From positions 218,001 through 282,000 of the forward strand of contig NZ_JAUXOY010000014.1 in assembly GCF_030684185.1 (NCBI RefSeq): a stretch of DNA of 64,000 nt, read 5' to 3'. Under the pieces are notes generated by a model. The model did no database searches and had not been told where the DNA came from. It saw only the letters and a list, made by a program, of their open reading frames with translations. Positions 60,268 to 64,000 of this stretch are shown here, one piece after another. A program made the translations under genes and the position numbers. How positions within the stretch are numbered: the stretch's first letter is position 1; each line of letters begins with the position of its first letter. Origin of the DNA: Methylotenera sp. (GTDB lineage: Bacteria > Pseudomonadota > Gammaproteobacteria > Burkholderiales > Methylophilaceae).

Positions 60268-61803
60268 TCATCCCAACTTGTTATCAGCTATGTGATATTT
60301 TGGGTCTTCCAATACATTCACTTCTATCATGCCTTTGGCTTTATCTAGTAGTTCCAGGCAATCTTGACTAAGATGTTTTAAATGCAGCTGTTTACCAACT
60401 GACTGATAGCGCTCTGCAAGTGAGTCAATTGCGGCTAGTGCTGAATGATCTGCGACCTTTGCATTTTTAAAATCAATCGCAACTTCTTGTGGATCATCAG
60501 CAGGAGAAAACAGATTCTGAAAAGCAGCAATTGAAGCGAAAAATAATGTTCCCTGCAATTCGTATACTTTCCAGCCATGTTCATTGGTGCGCGTTGTTAC
60601 GCTGATTTGTTTGGCATGTTCCCATGCGAACACCAAGGCAGAGAAAATAACACCAACAATTACAGCAATCGCTAAATCAGCAACGACTGTAATACTTGCT
60701 ACCAATACGATAACCAATAAATCAGGCTTAGGTACTTTGCCATATAATCTAAAGCTTCCCCACTCAAAGGTTTTTTCTGCAACGACAAACATTACGCCAA
60801 TCAATGCTGCGAGTGGAATCATTTCAATCCAGTGTGATGCAAACAGAATAAATGAAAGCAAAAATACCGCAGTGGCTATGCCTGAAAGTCTTTTTAATGC
60901 ACCGTTATTCACGTTAATCATACTTTGACCAATCATGGCACATCCACCCATTCCACCGAAGAAACCTGTCACCACGTTGGCTATGCCTTGAGCGAGCGAC
61001 TCGCGGTTAGGCTTGCCTCTGGTGTCGGTCATGTCGTCAATAAGGTTAAGTGTCAGCAAAGTTTCAATCAAGCCAATCGCTGCCAGTATTAAGGCGTAGG
61101 GAAAAATAATAGTAAGCGTTTCAAAATTGAATGGCACAGTGGGTAAATGGAAGTTAGGCAAACCACCAGCGATAGAGCCTAAATCGCCTACGGTTTTTGT
61201 ATCGACCTTCAGGAAAGTTACACCGAATGATACTAGCATGATGGCGGCTAAGGTCGATGGAATGGCTTTGGTAAGTTTAGGTAACAGGTAGATTACTGCC
61301 ATAGTTAAGGCTATTAACCCCAGCATGATATAAAGAGCGTAGCCGCTCATCCGGGTGGCAGTACCATCTTCAGCGACAGTTTTAAAATGCCCAAATTGCG
61401 CCAGAAAAATCACAATGGCTAAGCCATTTACAAAGCCCAGCATCACTGGGTACGGCACCATGCGGATAAATTTACCCAGCTTGGCTACTGCAAACAGTAT
61501 TTGCAGTATGCCCATGAGTACAACTGTAGCAAATAAATACTCAACGCCATGCTGTACAACCAGTGCCACCATCACTACAGCCAGAGCGCCGGTTGCGCCA
61601 GAAATCATGCCTGGGCGGCCGCCAAAGGCAGAGGTGATGAAGGCAACGATTACGGCGGCATACAAGCCTGTGAGAGGTGACACGTGGGCAATAAGGGCAA
61701 AGGCAATAGCTTCTGGCACCATAGCCAATGCGACGGTTAAGCCACTAAGTAAATTGGTTTTAATTTCTTGAGGGTTAAGGTTGTTGATGTTTAAAATTGA
61801 CAA
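60268..61803 (-). CDS. SulP family anion transporter with STAS domain
   Basis: A 511-residue inner-membrane transporter. The transport core opens with SGLTVALAMVPEAIAFALIA and continues with PGMISGATGALAVVMVALV and GGCAMIGQSMINVNNG; a cytoplasmic STAS domain follows from about 410 (EVAIDFKNAKVADHSALAAID). Family substrates are sulfate, bicarbonate or other anions; the sequence alone does not decide. It is downstream of the peptide-maturation operon on the same strand, but a 242-bp gap suggests its own promoter. Confidence 0.9.
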   Translation of the reverse strand: MSILNINNLNPQEIKTNLLSGLTVALAMVPEAIAFALIAHVSPLTGLYAAVIVAFITSAFGGRPGMISGATGALAVVMVALVVQHGVEYLFATVVLMGILQILFAVAKLGKFIRMVPYPVMLGFVNGLAIVIFLAQFGHFKTVAEDGTATRMSGYALYIMLGLIALTMAVIYLLPKLTKAIPSTLAAIMLVSFGVTFLKVDTKTVGDLGSIAGGLPNFHLPTVPFNFETLTIIFPYALILAAIGLIETLLTLNLIDDMTDTRGKPNRESLAQGIANVVTGFFGGMGGCAMIGQSMINVNNGALKRLSGIATAVFLLSFILFASHWIEMIPLAALIGVMFVVAEKTFEWGSFRLYGKVPKPDLLVIVLVASITVVADLAIAVIVGVIFSALVFAWEHAKQISVTTRTNEHGWKVYELQGTLFFASIAAFQNLFSPADDPQEVAIDFKNAKVADHSALAAIDSLAERYQSVGKQLHLKHLSQDCLELLDKAKGMIEVNVLEDPKYHIADNKLG

Positions 61804-62045
61804 AATGTTCTCCGATTGTCAGTCATTGGTAATACATTTTTTGCAGATGAATGTTGCTGGCTGCAAAAAATAGAGGTGAAACTGCTTGTTTTTTGTTTAG
61901 GCTTAACGGAGTTGGGAGGTATTACAGAGGGTTACATGGGCAATGGTTTTGTTTCTACAATGCAATTATCTCATATTTCTTAGTAACTTATGGTGCTTAA
62001 CTTTGTTTTTATGTGGTGAAATATTGTTTGATGGAATTGGCTAAG

Positions 62046-62837
62046 TTAGTCACCAAGGTTAGATGAAGCTGTACCAAGAATCACGCCTTGGCTTCTTAGG
62101 TTCTCCAGAGTTTCCAGCCCAAATTGAATGATAGTTTCAGGATGTGGTTGCGCTATCTCATTAGCGAGCAATGTGAGTGCTTGCTCACCAGTGATTTTAT
62201 TTTGTTGTAATAATAAAAGCAGTCTAAATGTAATAGCATTTAATTCTGTAAACTTAACCAAATCCTCTGTGTTGCGGTGCACCAAAAGATGTGTGCTTTG
62301 TTTTTGTTTGGGTTTGTTACGAAGTGAAATTTTGTGCACGGCATAGTCATAATGCAGTAATTGCATTGTTGGTGCAAAAACTGGGTGTCCTGTGAGTAAA
62401 TTACCTGCTAGGTTGATTTTTTCACTGGCCAACTCAGGCGCTGGCATTGAAGCTACCAACAGTTCTATCCATTCATAATGGCATAGGCTTGCGAGATAAG
62501 GCGGCAGTAACGGCTTAACATCAGTGTTTGCATGTGTGTTTGTGTCACTTAAAAAACTTAAGAACTCTTCAGGAATTTGTCTAAAAATTGGCGTATTTGC
62601 AGCGTGTTCCCGCAAAAAAGCTTGAGTTAATTTTAACCATGCACGCTTGCCTAAAACTTTTTGCGCAACGGGAAAGCAGGCAGATACTGATGCAAATAGA
62701 TTATTAAACACAATTTCTTGATATACAGCCATGCGGTTAGCATCCACGCCTTGAGGACGTGGCTGATGGTGTGGGTTGCGTATGTGTGCGGTAAATGCTA
62801 ATTGATAGCGCTGAAAGCTCGGCAGGTTAGCACTCAT
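62046..62837 (-). CDS. hvfC: DUF2063 HvfC/BufC-like RiPP maturation partner
   Basis: A 263-residue protein of the DUF2063 putative DNA-binding/RiPP partner family. The N-terminal domain has FTAHIRNP, RMAVYQEIVFNNLFASVSACFPVAQKVLG and WLKLTQAFLREH; a C-terminal domain (~150-263) completes the usual length. In copper-peptide systems this partner binds the precursor and assists the DUF692 enzyme. Its ATG overlaps the hvfB stop by 4 bp, so the two are made together. The symbol is assigned by family and position. Confidence 0.85.
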   Translation of the reverse strand: MSANLPSFQRYQLAFTAHIRNPHHQPRPQGVDANRMAVYQEIVFNNLFASVSACFPVAQKVLGKRAWLKLTQAFLREHAANTPIFRQIPEEFLSFLSDTNTHANTDVKPLLPPYLASLCHYEWIELLVASMPAPELASEKINLAGNLLTGHPVFAPTMQLLHYDYAVHKISLRNKPKQKQSTHLLVHRNTEDLVKFTELNAITFRLLLLLQQNKITGEQALTLLANEIAQPHPETIIQFGLETLENLRSQGVILGTASSNLGD

Positions 62838-63715
62838 GATATTTGTTGATTGCTTTGGTTAAGTTGTAACTGGGCAATTTTATTGATTTCGCTCATCAAA
62901 ATTTTCAAAGGTGGGATATTGGTGTCTCGTTCTAGCAGGGTCGGGAAAGTGCCAAATAGTTGGTAAGATTCTTCGAGCAAAGCCCAAACAGGGTCAATGA
63001 TGTTTTCACCATGTGTATCTATCAATAAATTCGGGGTTTGTTGGTAATGCCCCGCCACATGGCTATAGATAATACGTTCACCTGGGATGCCACGTAAAAA
63101 TTCATGCGGGTTAAAGTTGAAGTTAACGCTATTCACGTAAATGTTATTGATGTCTAGGTGAAGCAAGCAATCCGCTTCATCTAGCACGGCTTTAAGGAAT
63201 GTTAGTTCGCTCATTTCTGACACGGGCGCCGCTACATAAAATGAGGCATTTTCAATACCAATCTGCTGCCCTAAAATATCTTGTGTTTGACGTATGCGTT
63301 GAGCTACGTAATGCACAGCTTCTTCAGTAAATGGAATGGGTAGCAGGTCATATAAATAACCTTGTTTACCTTTATAGCCATCCGTGGAGTAGCTTAAATG
63401 TTCGGTGTAAATGGGTATCTGATACTGATGCAGAAAGTTTTTGACTTGTTTTACAAAGCCAACATTAAGCGGGCTTAGCCCACCTAGTGATAGGCACAAG
63501 CCGTGACAAACAATCGGGTATCGTTCTACAAACCAATCAAGTTGCTTGGCGGCTTTGCCACCTGCATTAATCCAGTTTTCAGGGGCAATTTCAAGAAAGT
63601 TGATATTGGCGATAGACTCCTCGCCAAATGCAGCTTGAATTTGGGGAATCAGCTCGCGCTTTAACCCCAAACCCACGCCATTGATTTTAGATTTTGCATG
63701 ATTAAAAGTGGTCAT
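62834..63715 (-). CDS. hvfB: DUF692 multinuclear iron oxidase (MNIO), HvfB/BufB/MbnB-like
   Basis: A 293-residue TIM-barrel protein of the DUF692/MNIO family, which includes methanobactin MbnB. Potential iron ligands sit in the expected blocks: FLEIAPENW, CHGLCLSLGG, TEHLSYS, GIENASFY, LHLDINNIYVNS, SHVAGH, DTHGENI and LERD. Members use a two- or three-iron site and O2 to rewrite peptide cysteines (for example to oxazolone/thioamide or thiooxazole groups). It is 79 bp downstream of the cysteine-repeat precursor and coupled to hvfC, a complete enzyme-partner-substrate set. Confidence 0.92.
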   Translation of the reverse strand: MTTFNHAKSKINGVGLGLKRELIPQIQAAFGEESIANINFLEIAPENWINAGGKAAKQLDWFVERYPIVCHGLCLSLGGLSPLNVGFVKQVKNFLHQYQIPIYTEHLSYSTDGYKGKQGYLYDLLPIPFTEEAVHYVAQRIRQTQDILGQQIGIENASFYVAAPVSEMSELTFLKAVLDEADCLLHLDINNIYVNSVNFNFNPHEFLRGIPGERIIYSHVAGHYQQTPNLLIDTHGENIIDPVWALLEESYQLFGTFPTLLERDTNIPPLKILMSEINKIAQLQLNQSNQQIS

Positions 63716-63794
63716 GTTAAATCTAATTAAAACTAAACCAGTAATTCATCTGGGTTTATTTACTTGGTATATTTATTAGGATTATTTATACGGT

Positions 63795-64000
63795 TTATTT
63801 AGTAGTGCTTTCCATTTCTTTTTTCATTTCAGCGCTGCAAGAACCCTCTTTCATTTTCTCTGCGCTGCAAGATCCTTCACGCGCTTTATCGGCTGACCCT
63901 TTCATCTCTGCACTACAAGATCCATCTTTCATTTTTTCTGCACTGCATGAACCTTCTTTAGCTTTTTCAGTTTGAGTCTTTTTTGTTTTTTTCATGTTAG
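63795..64000 (-). CDS. Cysteine-repeat RiPP precursor, HvfA-like (start beyond window)
   Basis: At least 66 residues built almost entirely from Lys, Glu, Ala, Ser, Met, Gly and Cys. Four copies of (E/D)GSCSAE (three EGSCSAE and one DGSCSAE) each carry one Cys, spaced 10 or 16 residues apart by lysine/methionine-rich linkers. Known HvfA/bufferin-type peptides carry EGKCG repeats that the DUF692 enzyme modifies to bind copper; here the motif is a variant. An in-frame ATG at 63995 exists, but the frame is open to the window end and no signal peptide is seen. Relatives are exported, so the true start is probably outside. Confidence 0.75.
   Translation of the reverse strand, partial: NMKKTKKTQTEKAKEGSCSAEKMKDGSCSAEMKGSADKAREGSCSAEKMKEGSCSAEMKKEMESTTK

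Noticed and set aside
60261-60275. Small hairpin GGGATG/CATCCC between DUF1289 and SulP genes
   Set aside because: Six-bp stem overlapping the SulP stop codon with no T-run; too weak to call a terminator.

Overview
The window is a compact, almost fully coding stretch of a betaproteobacterial chromosome with moderately low G+C. The best match from gene content is a methylotroph of the Methylophilaceae (Methylotenera-like). The reasons are an NAD-type formate dehydrogenase tail (alpha, FdhD, delta), a PEP-CTERM protein, a proton-pumping pyrophosphatase, a DUF692/DUF2063 peptide-maturation pair, and a betaproteobacterial dcw cluster. The taxonomic placement is inference; no marker such as 16S rRNA lies in the window. 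I see no prophage, no complete insertion sequence, no CRISPR array and no tRNA gene.

Layout. (1) 1-3.5 kb: end of the formate dehydrogenase operon, then a convergent GT-C type membrane glycosyltransferase. (2) 3.6-9.7 kb: a mostly reverse-strand block with rpmE, rho, trxA, an unrecognised 527-residue protein with a PilZ-like tail, DUF3579, the BON lipoprotein DolP and YraN, with a forward TlpA-like thioredoxin among them. (3) 9.7-13.7 kb: rsmI, pyrC, a PEP-CTERM protein and RNase P RNA, with several inverted repeats. (4) 13.7-32.9 kb: a complete division and cell-wall (dcw) cluster in the order mraZ-rsmH-ftsL-ftsI-murE-murF-mraY-murD-ftsW-murG-murC-murB-ddlB-ftsQ-ftsA-ftsZ-lpxC, mostly joined by 1-11 bp overlaps and preceded by three 10-bp-spaced MraZ boxes. 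(5) 32.9-37.1 kb: slt, an NDUFA9-like epimerase and cca. (6) 37.1-42.2 kb, reverse strand: rsmE, a 143-bp MITE-like insertion, an argA carrying an N-terminal XRE helix-turn-helix, argB, a HAD nucleotidase, slmA and a DUF2788 protein. (7) 42.3-51.8 kb: a thioredoxin-fold protein, a Gfo/Idh oxidoreductase, then central carbon metabolism (tkt, gap, a small unknown, pgk, pyk), purC and a DUF1232 protein. (8) 51.9-60.2 kb: soluble pyrophosphatase, a VIT1-type transporter, the membrane pyrophosphatase, DciA-like DUF721, an M23 peptidase, secA and DUF1289. (9) 60.2-64 kb, reverse strand: a SulP transporter and an HvfABC/bufferin-like peptide-maturation operon whose precursor runs off the window end.

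How the genes work together. Formate oxidation supplies NADH. tkt-gap-pgk-pyk form the sugar-phosphate trunk, and the soluble and membrane pyrophosphatases dispose of or conserve the PPi made by biosynthesis. The dcw block builds and positions the septum, with SlmA, Slt, LpxC and the M23 peptidase as functional relatives nearby.

The most notable items are: the edge operon encoding a four-repeat (E/D)GSCSAE cysteine peptide with its DUF692 enzyme and DUF2063 partner, a variant of the EGKCG copper-peptide theme; the HTH-NAGS fusion; a MITE with 17-bp perfect ends and a TTCAT duplication; and four unrelated short tandem repeats (15-18 bp units) inside or between dcw genes.
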